A DNA stretch of 16,446 nt from CAYWGR01 sp964458015 (GTDB lineage: Bacteria > Planctomycetota > Planctomycetia > Pirellulales > Thermoguttaceae). The stretch is taken from the NCBI GenBank assembly GCA_964458015.1, contig CAYWGR010000126.1, positions 1-16,446 on the forward strand, in the 5' to 3' direction. A model generated the notes under the pieces. It was not told the origin of the DNA, did not search any database, and worked only from the letters and a program-made list of their open reading frames with translations. Shown here piece by piece: positions 1-6,686 of this stretch; the first letter of the stretch is position 1; every line of letters begins with the position of its first letter. A program made the position numbers and the translations under genes.

Positions 1-57
1 AAAAGCATGGAATCCGGTGTTTTCTACTTGACAATTAAGACAGTCGCTCACCCCCTG

Positions 58-80
58 CTCCTCTCCCAAAGGGCGAGGGG
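58..80 (+). repeat. Imperfect hairpin over the ribosome binding site of the first gene
   Basis: The arms 58-67 and 71-80 pair with one mismatch and one G-T wobble around an AAA loop (CTCCTCTCCC / GGGCGAGGGG). The right arm contains the GAGGGG Shine-Dalgarno-like stretch used by the GTG start at 85. Similar C-rich/G-rich hairpins are, from memory, common between genes in planctomycete genomes. It could be a dispersed intergenic element or could mask the ribosome binding site; the sequence alone does not decide. Confidence 0.4.
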
Positions 81-84
81 AGAT

Positions 85-1059
85 GTGTTCAGTCGTCGCC
101 AAATTCTCGCTCAAGCTCTTAAAGCCGCCGGCATTGGCGCTGCCATGTCATTGCTGCCGCAGAGTTTTTGTCTTGGCGAGGACCGAAAAATGCCGCATCC
201 GTTCAAGTACGCCATGTGCAATGAGACGTTCGGCAACTGGCCGTTCGAAAAGGCCTTCGCACTGGTGGCCGAGTGCGGTTATCAAGGCATCGAAATCGCG
301 CCGTTCACGATGGCCGAATATGCAAAGGATATTTCCGACAAACGTCGTCGCGAAGTCCGAAAACTGGCCGAACAAAACCATCTTGAAGTCGTCGGGCTGC
401 ATTGGCTGTTGGCTAAAACCAAGGGCTTTCATTTGACAAGCGCCGACGCGGCGGTGCGTCGTAAGACGGCCGACTACCTGGGCGAGCTTGCCCAATTATG
501 CGCCGATCTGGGCGGGCGGATCATGGTCCTCGGTTCGCCCAAACAGCGCGACCTCGCGCCCGGCATGAGCAAGACCGATGGCATGAAGCATGCGGCCGAC
601 GTACTTCAGGCGGTCGCGCCCACGCTGGAGAAAACCGACGTGACGATTGCCTTGGAGCCGCTGACAACCAAGGAAACGAACTTCCTCACGACGGCTGCCG
701 AAGGCGTCGAGCTCATGAAGTTGGTCGAATCGCCCCGCGTTCGGCTGCATCTCGACTGCAAAGCGATGGCCGGCGAGGAGGGCTGGAAGGAAGACTGCAT
801 CCACAACCGGCCCTATTACTGGCTGCCCGACTTGATCCGCAAGTATCGCGCCGAGACGGTTCATTTCCACGCGAACGATCCGAACCTTCAAGGGCCGGGC
901 TTCGGCAAGTTGGATTTCGTGCCGATCATGCAAGCCCTGGCCGACATCGACTATCGCGGCTGGGTCTCCGTCGAAGTATTCGACTACTCCCCCGGCGCCG
1001 AACGCCTGACGCGGGAGAGTATCAAATACATGCAGAAATGTGCGGCGAAGATCTCGTAG
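85..1059 (+). CDS. Tat-exported sugar phosphate isomerase/epimerase-like TIM-barrel protein
   Basis: A 324-residue protein of the xylose-isomerase-like TIM-barrel superfamily (AP endonuclease 2-like fold), whose members isomerise or epimerise sugars with a divalent metal. The N-terminus has a twin-arginine signal (SRRQIL at residues 3-8, hydrophobic stretch to about 30), suggesting export through Tat. Likely metal-site residues follow the family pattern: E191 in ALEPL, D224 in HLDCKAM, H260/H262 in HFHAND, and E297 in VSVEVFDY. The GTG at 85 is preferred because GAGG lies 6 nt upstream and it places the Arg pair at the N-terminus. An ATG at 7 would add 26 residues ahead of the Tat signal and run through the hairpin at 58-80. 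The substrate cannot be told from sequence; planctomycetes carry many paralogues linked to carbohydrate breakdown. It is separated from asnS by about 210 bp. Confidence 0.85.
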   Translation: MFSRRQILAQALKAAGIGAAMSLLPQSFCLGEDRKMPHPFKYAMCNETFGNWPFEKAFALVAECGYQGIEIAPFTMAEYAKDISDKRRREVRKLAEQNHLEVVGLHWLLAKTKGFHLTSADAAVRRKTADYLGELAQLCADLGGRIMVLGSPKQRDLAPGMSKTDGMKHAADVLQAVAPTLEKTDVTIALEPLTTKETNFLTTAAEGVELMKLVESPRVRLHLDCKAMAGEEGWKEDCIHNRPYYWLPDLIRKYRAETVHFHANDPNLQGPGFGKLDFVPIMQALADIDYRGWVSVEVFDYSPGAERLTRESIKYMQKCAAKIS

Positions 1060-1170
1060 GTAGTGCAACGCCCCCTAAGGCATGCCACGCCACGCTCAAC
1101 ACAGCCGCTCCAGATTTCTTTCTTCAAGAACTCAGGGGTTCTGCTCTATTCCCACCCCCCCCCTTTGCGT

Positions 1171-1176
1171 TATAAT
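1171..1176 (+). promoter_or_regulatory. Possible -10 element upstream of asnS
   Basis: A perfect TATAAT stands in the 210-bp gap before asnS, about 95 nt ahead of the start codon and just after a run of nine C (1155-1163). No convincing -35 box lies 16-18 bp upstream, so this is only a candidate promoter. The leader between it and the start codon is pyrimidine-rich, with T runs at about 1240-1258. Confidence 0.3.
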
Positions 1177-1269
1177 TGGCAGATCGAGCGGGCCAAAAAC
1201 GTCCGGCCGCTTCATGGTAGCATTTGCCCCTTTTTTGGGATACTTTCTTCTTTTTTTCATACCGTAAGA

Positions 1270-2697
1270 ATGAGCATCACCCAACCATCTGTCCCCAATC
1301 CCCAATCCCCCATATCAGTTGCCGAAGCCCGTCGGGCGGAAGCGGTCGGCCGCGATGTGACCATTAGCGGCTGGATCCGCACGCGCCGCGACTCGAAGGC
1401 CGGCTTTAGTTTTCTGGAAATCAACGACGGCTCGTGCTTCGGCAATATCCAGGTGCTTGCCGAAAGCGGCTTGCCGAATTACGAATCGGAAATCAAACAT
1501 CTTTCAGCCGGTTGCAGCATAACGGTCACCGGCCTGGTCAAAGCCTCGCCCGGCAAGGGCCAAGCGACCGAGATTCACGCAACGGCCGTAACTGTTCACG
1601 GCGAAGCCGACGCAGCCGCGTATCCCTTGCAGAAGAAAGGGCATTCGTTCGAGTTCCTGCGCTCGATTGCCCATCTGCGCCCGCGCACGAACACATTCGG
1701 AGCAGTCGCCCGGGTGCGCAACTGTGTGTGCAACTCGATCCATCAGTATTTTCAAGAGCAGGGCTTTCTCTACGTTCACACGCCATTGATAACAGCCAGC
1801 GACTGCGAAGGCGCCGGCGCAATGTTCCAAGTCACCACGCTCGATTTGAACAAATTGCCGAAAGGCGAAAAGAACGGGGCCGATTACTCGCTCGATTTTT
1901 TCAACCGGCCGGCCTATCTGACGGTCAGCGGACAGCTCGAAGCCGAAACCTACGCCTGCGGACTCGGCAAGACGTATACCTTCGGCCCAACGTTCCGCGC
2001 CGAGAACAGCAACACGCCTCGCCACTTGGCCGAGTTCTGGATGATCGAGCCGGAAGTGGCTTTTTGCGACCTGTGGGGCGACATGGAACTGGCCCAAGGG
2101 CTGTTGAAACGCATTTTCACCGACGTTTTGCAAAAATGCCCCGACGACATGCAGTTCTTCAACGAGCGGATCGACAAAACGGTGATCGAAACGCTCGAAC
2201 ACGTCATGAAAAGTCCCTTCCTGCGCGTTTCGTACACCGAGGCAATCGACATCCTGAATAAATCGGGCCAGACGTTCGAATATCCGACCGCCTGGGGCAA
2301 CGACCTTCAATCGGAACACGAACGCTACCTCACGGAAAAGCATTTCCAGCAGCCTGTGATTCTGTACGACTATCCGCGAACCATCAAACCGTTCTACATG
2401 CGAGTGAACGACGACGGCCGCACGGTCCGCGCAATGGACGTGCTCGTGCCCAAGGTGGGCGAAATCATCGGCGGCAGCCAACGCGAGGAACGGCTCGACA
2501 TATTAGAAGGACGCATGAAAGAGCAGGGCCTTGAGCCGGAAAGCTACTGGTGGTATCTCGACCTGCGCCGCTACGGCACCGTGCCCCACGCCGGTTTCGG
2601 CCTCGGGCTCGAACGCATCCTGCTTTTCATCACAGGCATGCAAAACATCCGCGACGTAATCCCCTTCCCCCGCACGCCCGGCAGTGCGGATTTTTAA
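1270..2697 (+). CDS. asnS: Asparaginyl-tRNA synthetase (AsnRS, class IIb)
   Basis: A 475-residue cytosolic enzyme that charges tRNA-Asn with asparagine using ATP; bacterial AsnRS is usually about 460-470 residues, so this is full length. An N-terminal OB fold (about 28-115) begins with SGWIRTRRDSKAGFSFLEIN, which contacts the anticodon. The class II catalytic domain follows: motif 1 around 163-175, motif 2 at 242-262 (FRAEN...RHLAEFWMIEPE) and motif 3 at 442-456 (GFGLGLERILLFITG). RHLAEFWMIEPE in motif 2 fits AsnRS and not AspRS. The frame stays open further upstream, but ATG 1270 is chosen because homology begins there; upstream codons would translate the non-coding leader. No strong Shine-Dalgarno is seen, common in planctomycetes. 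The next gene starts 29 bp after the stop, so the two may be co-transcribed. Confidence 0.96.
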   Translation: MSITQPSVPNPQSPISVAEARRAEAVGRDVTISGWIRTRRDSKAGFSFLEINDGSCFGNIQVLAESGLPNYESEIKHLSAGCSITVTGLVKASPGKGQATEIHATAVTVHGEADAAAYPLQKKGHSFEFLRSIAHLRPRTNTFGAVARVRNCVCNSIHQYFQEQGFLYVHTPLITASDCEGAGAMFQVTTLDLNKLPKGEKNGADYSLDFFNRPAYLTVSGQLEAETYACGLGKTYTFGPTFRAENSNTPRHLAEFWMIEPEVAFCDLWGDMELAQGLLKRIFTDVLQKCPDDMQFFNERIDKTVIETLEHVMKSPFLRVSYTEAIDILNKSGQTFEYPTAWGNDLQSEHERYLTEKHFQQPVILYDYPRTIKPFYMRVNDDGRTVRAMDVLVPKVGEIIGGSQREERLDILEGRMKEQGLEPESYWWYLDLRRYGTVPHAGFGLGLERILLFITGMQNIRDVIPFPRTPGSADF

Positions 2698-2726
2698 GTA
2701 ATACGAACAGCGCGATTTGCTTTCCC

Positions 2727-4259
2727 ATGCCTTCGCCCCAACATAACCGCCGACAAAATCAAGGCCAAAAAATCCTTATTGGCATTGCCGTTGGCCTATT
2801 GCTGGCCATCGGACTCATCAGGGCAAGCATCTATTTGGCCTATGCCTCGTTAGAAATTCCGGCGGCCGATCAGCCGTATGTTTTGGAAGGGGCGAATGTC
2901 TATTTCGCTTGGTGTGTCGAACAGGGGTTTCCACTCTATCCCGAAAACACGGAAGCGATCTACACGGTCAACTACATGGGACCGTGCTACTTCACCGTCG
3001 TCGGCATGATCGGCTGGCTGTTCGACGCCGATATCCCCACGCTTTACCTGATCGGCCGAGTGGTGACCTTTTTGTGCGGGCTAGGCACTGCCGTGATTGC
3101 CACGATGTATCTCGGACGTCGTTACGGTCGCTTGCCTGCCTTGATAGGCTTCGTTTTTGGTATCGGAGCCGCGCCCATGATCGGCTACGGCGTGATGACT
3201 CGGCCCGACATGATGGCAGACCTGTTGGGCGCGGCAGGTTTTTTCATCGCTTTACGGCCGAATCGTCGCGAGCTTTGGGTTGCCGTGGTTTTATTGGCGC
3301 TCGCCTTCCTGACCAAGCAAACCGCCGGCGTTTGGCTCTTGGCCGCCGTCTTGGCGTTGCTCGTCGAAAAAGATACTCGCCGCCGCGCCCTCGTGTTGGG
3401 TAGATCAACTCTCGCGGCCATCGCGGCAACTGTGGCATTGCTGGCTGCCTTATATGAGCCAACGATCATATCGAACCTCTTCGGTCAAGGCGGCATTCCT
3501 TTCGACTCCGTCCAACGGATCGGCATTTTATGGATGCTGGTCCATCGCTCGCCCGAGATTCTTTTTTTCGCTTTCCTCGGCTGTTTTCTCTGGATGGGCC
3601 AACGCCATCGAGACCGTGCCCTGGTGATTCTCACGGTCGTATGGCTGGCAACCGCGGCGTTCACTTGCGCTAAACGTGGCTCCGATCTGAACTACTTCAT
3701 CCCGCTTCGCATCGTCGAGGCATTGGCCGCAGGCACATTGTGCGCTGCCATAAAGCGTGCCGAGCGTTGCCGGCCCGGTTGGATCGCTTTGTCCACAGCC
3801 GGCATCATTGCGATGGCGCCCAGCACGATCTTCCTTACAAAAACAACGGCCGAATCTTTGGAGCGGCAAGCCGCGATGCATTCCGAAGCAGGCCAGGCGG
3901 AACAAGTGCAGTTGCAACATCTCGTCGAGTTGGCCCAAAATCCCTACGTTCGCCTGATGACCGATTCAGACCGCTTGGCCGTCTACCAAGGCCCCAGGGC
4001 CGTATTTTTCGACGCCTTTCTCTTCCGGCTTCATGTCGAAACCGGCCAAGTCGATCCTCGGGAACTGGTCGAACAGCTCCAATCGCATTGGTTTTCATAT
4101 CTCGTGCTTTCGGCGGATGTTTCGCGCGATTATGACGATGTTTTCTTCTACCGACTGCCCGACCAAGTGGCCAAAGCCGTGAAGGCGAACTACCAACTTC
4201 GATCCCGTGCAGGTGGCTTCTTTATCTACACTCCGCGGGAGCAGGAAAACAAGAAATAA
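2727..4259 (+). CDS. Polytopic membrane protein, GT-C / ArnT-like glycosyltransferase (GT39-type) candidate
   Basis: A 510-residue integral membrane protein. Hydrophobic segments lie at about 15-38, 85-100, 105-128, 135-157, 181-213, 224-243, 266-288, 296-314, 322-341 and 352-370, followed by a soluble C-terminal part (371-510). The layout, an acidic first periplasmic loop after TM1 (EIPAADQPYVLEG, 43-55), MTRPDMMADLL (157-167) and LAFLTKQTAGVWLL (192-205) resemble GT-C enzymes of the ArnT/dolichyl-phosphate-mannose transferase class, which move sugars from lipid-phosphate donors. The donor, acceptor and catalytic acid cannot be fixed from sequence. ATG 2727 is used because a basic cytoplasmic leader (HNRRQNQGQK) then runs into TM1; longer in-frame starts would overlap asnS in another frame. 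It lies 29 bp after asnS, but no functional link is evident. Confidence 0.75.
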   Translation: MPSPQHNRRQNQGQKILIGIAVGLLLAIGLIRASIYLAYASLEIPAADQPYVLEGANVYFAWCVEQGFPLYPENTEAIYTVNYMGPCYFTVVGMIGWLFDADIPTLYLIGRVVTFLCGLGTAVIATMYLGRRYGRLPALIGFVFGIGAAPMIGYGVMTRPDMMADLLGAAGFFIALRPNRRELWVAVVLLALAFLTKQTAGVWLLAAVLALLVEKDTRRRALVLGRSTLAAIAATVALLAALYEPTIISNLFGQGGIPFDSVQRIGILWMLVHRSPEILFFAFLGCFLWMGQRHRDRALVILTVVWLATAAFTCAKRGSDLNYFIPLRIVEALAAGTLCAAIKRAERCRPGWIALSTAGIIAMAPSTIFLTKTTAESLERQAAMHSEAGQAEQVQLQHLVELAQNPYVRLMTDSDRLAVYQGPRAVFFDAFLFRLHVETGQVDPRELVEQLQSHWFSYLVLSADVSRDYDDVFFYRLPDQVAKAVKANYQLRSRAGGFFIYTPREQENKK

Positions 4260-4601
4260 CCCAGCCGTTTAGGGGGAACATTCAGACCAGCGCGAGCTGA
4301 GCGATGGCTTCCGGCCGCCCTCCTCTCTTTCCATTCCTCTATCCCCTATAACCTCTCCTCCAGCACCTGCCATCCCCCCCGTAAAGTTGCGGTTTTCCCA
4401 GTCCGACTCACGTCATGGATTGGGGCAGCCGATGTTAAGATGTACCGGCCACGGAATATGCGTAGGTTGCGAATAGTTGGCGACAAAGGCAAGGCTGGTC
4501 CTTAGTTTCGATTGTAGCAATTGCATCGAGGCCGCCCCGAACCTTACGGAGTCCAAGGATGGATTGTACTACCCCTTACTCCCCGAAATGCATCCATCAC
4601 C
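4260..4601. other. Intergenic gap before the GAF/SpoIIE-type gene
   Basis: This 342-bp stretch has no convincing gene. It holds C/T-rich DNA at 4315-4380 and a TAAGAT near 4434-4439 that could be a weak -10 box without a matching -35. No clear terminator follows the membrane-protein gene. The frame of the next gene stays open back to a TTG at 4521, so its leader may start inside this stretch. Confidence 0.4.
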
Positions 4602-6182
4602 GTGGCCAAATCCGCATCCCCGCAGAAGCATCTGAGAATCTACACGGAACAGCCGCCGAAAAACGTTCGGCCGCAGATCGAAGCCGTCGCCTGTATGCCC
4701 GATTTACTTAGGGCATTTCAAGCCACCACCGGCTGGACTCTGAAATACGAATCCGGTGCCCTTCAGTTGGAATTACCCAAAGTAGAAGGGAGTAGTGGAG
4801 AGCAGTCCGCAATCAGCGCTCAGCACGCAGAGAAGACAAGTTCAACACAAGAAACCTCCGCCGGCTCACCCACCGCCTCCCGCGTCAACGCCCAGCGTTT
4901 GGCCGGTTCGATTGCCAATCTGGTGAGCGAACTGCTGCAAACGCGCCGCGTATTATGGCAACGCGAAGCCGAGCTAGCAGCCGGTGTGCCCACGGTTCCG
5001 CATCGGGAAGAAGAAAAACACTTGGCCGCCCGTCTTGAAAGTGTTTTGCGGGCAGGCGCGGAGGCTATCGGCGGAGACGCCATTGCCTTGTATCTGCTCG
5101 ACGATGCCACGACCGAATTGAAATTACGATCCTCCTGGGGCCTGCCATTCGACCGATTCGCGAATCCAGCCCGTTCGCTGCAAGGCGCGATGGCCGATCT
5201 CGAAGCGATGCTCGGTCATGCCGTGGTGTTGAACGACGACCAACTGATGCGGATGTGGAATATCCCCGAGAATTTCCCCGCCGCCGTGTGCGTACCAGTT
5301 TCGACGCCCACCACGCTGTTGGGCACATTATGGGTCTTCTGCAACGAACGTCGCGACTTCAACGATCGTGAAACGAACATTCTCGAAGTCGTCGCCGGCC
5401 GCATCGCTTCCGACCTGGAGCGCGAGATGTTGCTCCGCGCCGGCACGGACGGCGCCCAATTGAAAAAACAAATTGCCGCGGCCGAACGAGTGCAACGCAA
5501 CGAACTGCCGACCATCTCGCCGTTGCTGGATGGATGGAACGTGGCCGGTTCGACATCCCAGGCCGAAGGCATCGGCGGAGCATTTCACGATTGGTTCTGT
5601 CTGCCGCGCGGTCTCTTAGCGGTTGCCGTGGGCAAAGCCGACGAGCAAGGTGTTGCGGGCGCCATGACCGCCAATGTTGTGAAAACGGCTGTCCGTGCCC
5701 ATGCCCGCTATCACCGTCAAGCGGAACGTGTTTTGGGACAAACGAATCTTACCTTGTGGACCGGCTCGGCAGGCGATCAACATGCTTCGTTATTCTGTGG
5801 ACTCGTCGAAACAGCCACGGGACGTGTTTGCTGTTCCTCGGCGGGACAGACTTGTGCCTTATTGCTTCATCCCGATCGTTGGGAATCGCTAACACAGCCG
5901 TTCGTCAACTTGGGCGGAAGTCCGGAAGTCGAATTCGAACAACACGGCTACGAACTTCAGCCGGGCGATACATTGGTGGTTTTCACCGCAAGCATCCGCG
6001 ATGCCGTGGATGCAGCAAACCGCCCCTGGGGGGAGGTCGGCATGGCCGAAACTTTGATGGGAAAACAACACCTTGCAGCCGAAGAAATGGTCGCGGCCGC
6101 CTGCGAAACCCTGAATTCCTATGCCGCCAAGCCTGATCGGATCGACCGGTCGATTTTGATCGTCAAACGGACGACGGCTTGA
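4602..6182 (+). CDS. GAF + SpoIIE/PP2C-type (RsbU-like) protein with degenerate active site
   Basis: About 526 residues from the GTG at 4602. After a short N-terminal part and a Ser/Thr/Gln-rich linker (about 60-95) come a helical segment (98-125), a GAF sensor domain (about 135-275) and a SpoIIE-type PPM phosphatase fold (about 305-523). Family members such as RsbU dephosphorylate anti-anti-sigma factors using two metal ions held by aspartates. Here GGDFYD reads GGAFHD (A327), the GD of the GDxSGKG motif reads VGKADEQG (K345), and FTDG reads FTAS (A463-S464); D330 and the terminal DRSILIVKR remain. It is therefore probably catalytically weak or dead, acting by binding. No transmembrane segment is seen, so it should be cytosolic. 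The start is uncertain: TTG 4521 would give 553 residues, and neither start has a clear ribosome binding site. No sigma/anti-sigma partner is adjacent. Confidence 0.82.
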   Translation: MAKSASPQKHLRIYTEQPPKNVRPQIEAVACMPDLLRAFQATTGWTLKYESGALQLELPKVEGSSGEQSAISAQHAEKTSSTQETSAGSPTASRVNAQRLAGSIANLVSELLQTRRVLWQREAELAAGVPTVPHREEEKHLAARLESVLRAGAEAIGGDAIALYLLDDATTELKLRSSWGLPFDRFANPARSLQGAMADLEAMLGHAVVLNDDQLMRMWNIPENFPAAVCVPVSTPTTLLGTLWVFCNERRDFNDRETNILEVVAGRIASDLEREMLLRAGTDGAQLKKQIAAAERVQRNELPTISPLLDGWNVAGSTSQAEGIGGAFHDWFCLPRGLLAVAVGKADEQGVAGAMTANVVKTAVRAHARYHRQAERVLGQTNLTLWTGSAGDQHASLFCGLVETATGRVCCSSAGQTCALLLHPDRWESLTQPFVNLGGSPEVEFEQHGYELQPGDTLVVFTASIRDAVDAANRPWGEVGMAETLMGKQHLAAEEMVAAACETLNSYAAKPDRIDRSILIVKRTTA

Positions 6183-6206
6183 CGCCCCGTGCCTGTCGGG
6201 TACACT
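6179..6206 (+). promoter_or_regulatory. Sigma-70-type promoter of the tRNA-Leu gene
   Basis: TTGACG (6179-6184), a 16-bp spacer and TACACT (6201-6206) form a good housekeeping promoter. Initiation would fall near 6213, about 14 nt before the mature tRNA. The -35 box includes the TGA stop (6180-6182) of the preceding gene, so the promoter is embedded in that gene's end. Confidence 0.7.
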
Positions 6207-6226
6207 AGAGTTTCTCGGAAAATTGA

Positions 6227-6310
6227 GCGGGAATGGCGGAATTGGCAGACGCGCCAGGTTGAGGGCCTGGTGGTAGCAATACCGTGCAGGTTCAAGTCCT
6301 GTTTCCCGCA
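6227..6310 (+). tRNA. tRNA-Leu (anticodon GAG)
   Basis: A full class II cloverleaf is visible. The acceptor arms are GCGGGAA (6227-6233) and TTCCCGC (6303-6309) with discriminator A6310. The anticodon stem CCAGG/CCTGG (6254-6258, 6266-6270) encloses TTGAGGG with anticodon GAG at 6261-6263. A long variable arm follows (about 6271-6285), then the T arm GCAGG-TTCAAGT-CCTGT (6286-6302). It reads CUC/CUU codons. CCA is not encoded. The gene is the integration site of the element to its right: everything from 6259 onward lies in the repeated segment, so its 3' half was probably supplied by the incoming DNA while restoring a functional sequence. Confidence 0.97.
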
Positions 6311-6312
6311 CT
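6259..6312 (+). repeat. attL copy of the 54-bp direct repeat (inside tRNA-Leu)
   Basis: Identical over 54 bp to 10446-10499. The match starts at the anticodon loop and ends two bases past the tRNA; position 6313 is T and its counterpart 10500 is C, and the bases before also differ (G6258, T10445). It overlaps the anticodon loop, variable arm, T arm and 3' acceptor strand. Confidence 0.97.
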
Positions 6313-6327
6313 TTTAACACCTTTACT

Positions 6328-6368
6328 GGCAACGGCATGCAACAACAGCGGCCGTTGCCTCTTTTTTT
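6328..6368 (+). terminator. Rho-independent terminator after tRNA-Leu (element-borne)
   Basis: GGCAACGGC (6328-6336) pairs perfectly with GCCGTTGCC (6351-6359) and is followed by TCTTTTTTT. It lies beyond the att repeat, inside the element, so the element brings its own terminator for the reconstituted tRNA gene. Confidence 0.9.
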
Positions 6369-6538
6369 GCGTCAAGTTCGTGGGCATAAATTAGACACGT
6401 TGCTCAGAAAAACATTGGCGATGATTTGGGCGTGACGACCCGATGAACCGATAATCTTGCACGTGTTTTAGCAAGAAAACCGGGTAAGCTCTCGAAGTTC
6501 GGCCCCCTGCGATGCGTTAGGTTTGCGGGCAAGAACGG
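6369..6538. other. Left non-coding end of the element
   Basis: No supportable gene lies between the tRNA terminator and the promoter hairpin. The stretch holds the left copy of the inverted repeat (6380-6393), the attached ATTAGACAC (6390-6398), and small dyads such as CTTGC/GCAAG around 6454-6474. By position it is a candidate for recombinase or accessory-protein binding. A minus-strand reading frame across 6404-6679 has no recognisable protein character. Confidence 0.5.
6380..6393 (+). repeat. Left copy of 14-bp subterminal inverted repeat
   Basis: GTGGGCATAAATTA here is the exact reverse complement of TAATTTATGCCCAC at 10389-10402. It lies 67 bp inside the end of the left att repeat. It continues into GACAC, so that GTGGGCATAAATTAGACAC (6380-6398) forms one block. 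Confidence 0.85.
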
Positions 6539-6564
6539 CCGTGGCTTGTCACCACGGGCTTTTT
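6539..6564 (+). terminator. Terminator-like hairpin upstream of ietA, overlapping its promoter
   Basis: CCGTGG (6539-6544) pairs with CCACGG (6552-6557) around a CTTGTCA loop, followed by five T (6560-6564). The short stem makes it a moderate terminator. It could stop transcription entering from the tRNA side, or act as a protein-binding dyad, because the loop contains the -35 box of the promoter described separately. Confidence 0.5.
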
Positions 6565-6573
6565 CTCGATAAT
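6546..6573 (+). promoter_or_regulatory. Candidate promoter of the ietAS operon
   Basis: TTGTCA (6546-6551), a 16-bp spacer and GATAAT (6568-6573), each five of six matches to the sigma-70 consensus. The start site would fall near 6580, leaving a leader of about 105 nt before ietA that holds the small ORF at 6594-6686. The promoter overlaps the hairpin at 6539-6557, so it may be subject to autoregulation; no regulator gene is encoded in the element. Confidence 0.55.
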
Positions 6574-6593
6574 CACAGAACTGGACTAAGAGA

Positions 6594-6686
6594 ATGGCGA
6601 TGCGCCCCAGGGGGGGTGTGCGACGGCTGTGGATTGCAGGACAGCAGGCTCTGTTTGCCTTGGAATCGAAGAAAGACAAAGACTAA
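6594..6686 (+). CDS. Possible 30-codon leader ORF coupled to ietA
   Basis: An ATG at 6594 opens a 30-residue frame, beginning MAMRPRGGVRRLW and ending LESKKDKD. Its TAA (6684-6686) overlaps the ATG of ietA by one base in the arrangement TAATG, typical of translational coupling. It starts just downstream of the predicted ietAS transcription start. The peptide is strongly charged, with Arg early and Lys/Asp at the end, and resembles no family I know. The Shine-Dalgarno is poor (TAAGAG). It may be a real small protein, a coupling device for ietA translation, or chance. Confidence 0.35.
   Translation: MAMRPRGGVRRLWIAGQQALFALESKKDKD

Noticed and set aside
28..33. Perfect TTGACA upstream of the first gene
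   Set aside because: No acceptable -10 box lies 15-19 bp downstream (the stretch is C-rich), so a promoter is not supported.
1504..2481. 325-codon minus-strand frame inside asnS
   Set aside because: Antisense to a clearly coding AsnRS; His/Val/Phe-rich shadow with no recognisable domain.
5889..6338. Minus-strand 149-codon frame antisense to tRNA-Leu
   Set aside because: Its ETGLEPARYCYHQALNLARLP segment is the well-known spurious translation of the tRNA-Leu complement; the rest is antisense to the SpoIIE-type gene.
6404..6679. 91-codon minus-strand frame in the left end of the element
   Set aside because: It crosses the ietAS promoter, hairpin and leader, has no plausible ribosome binding site and shows no recombinase or excisionase motif.
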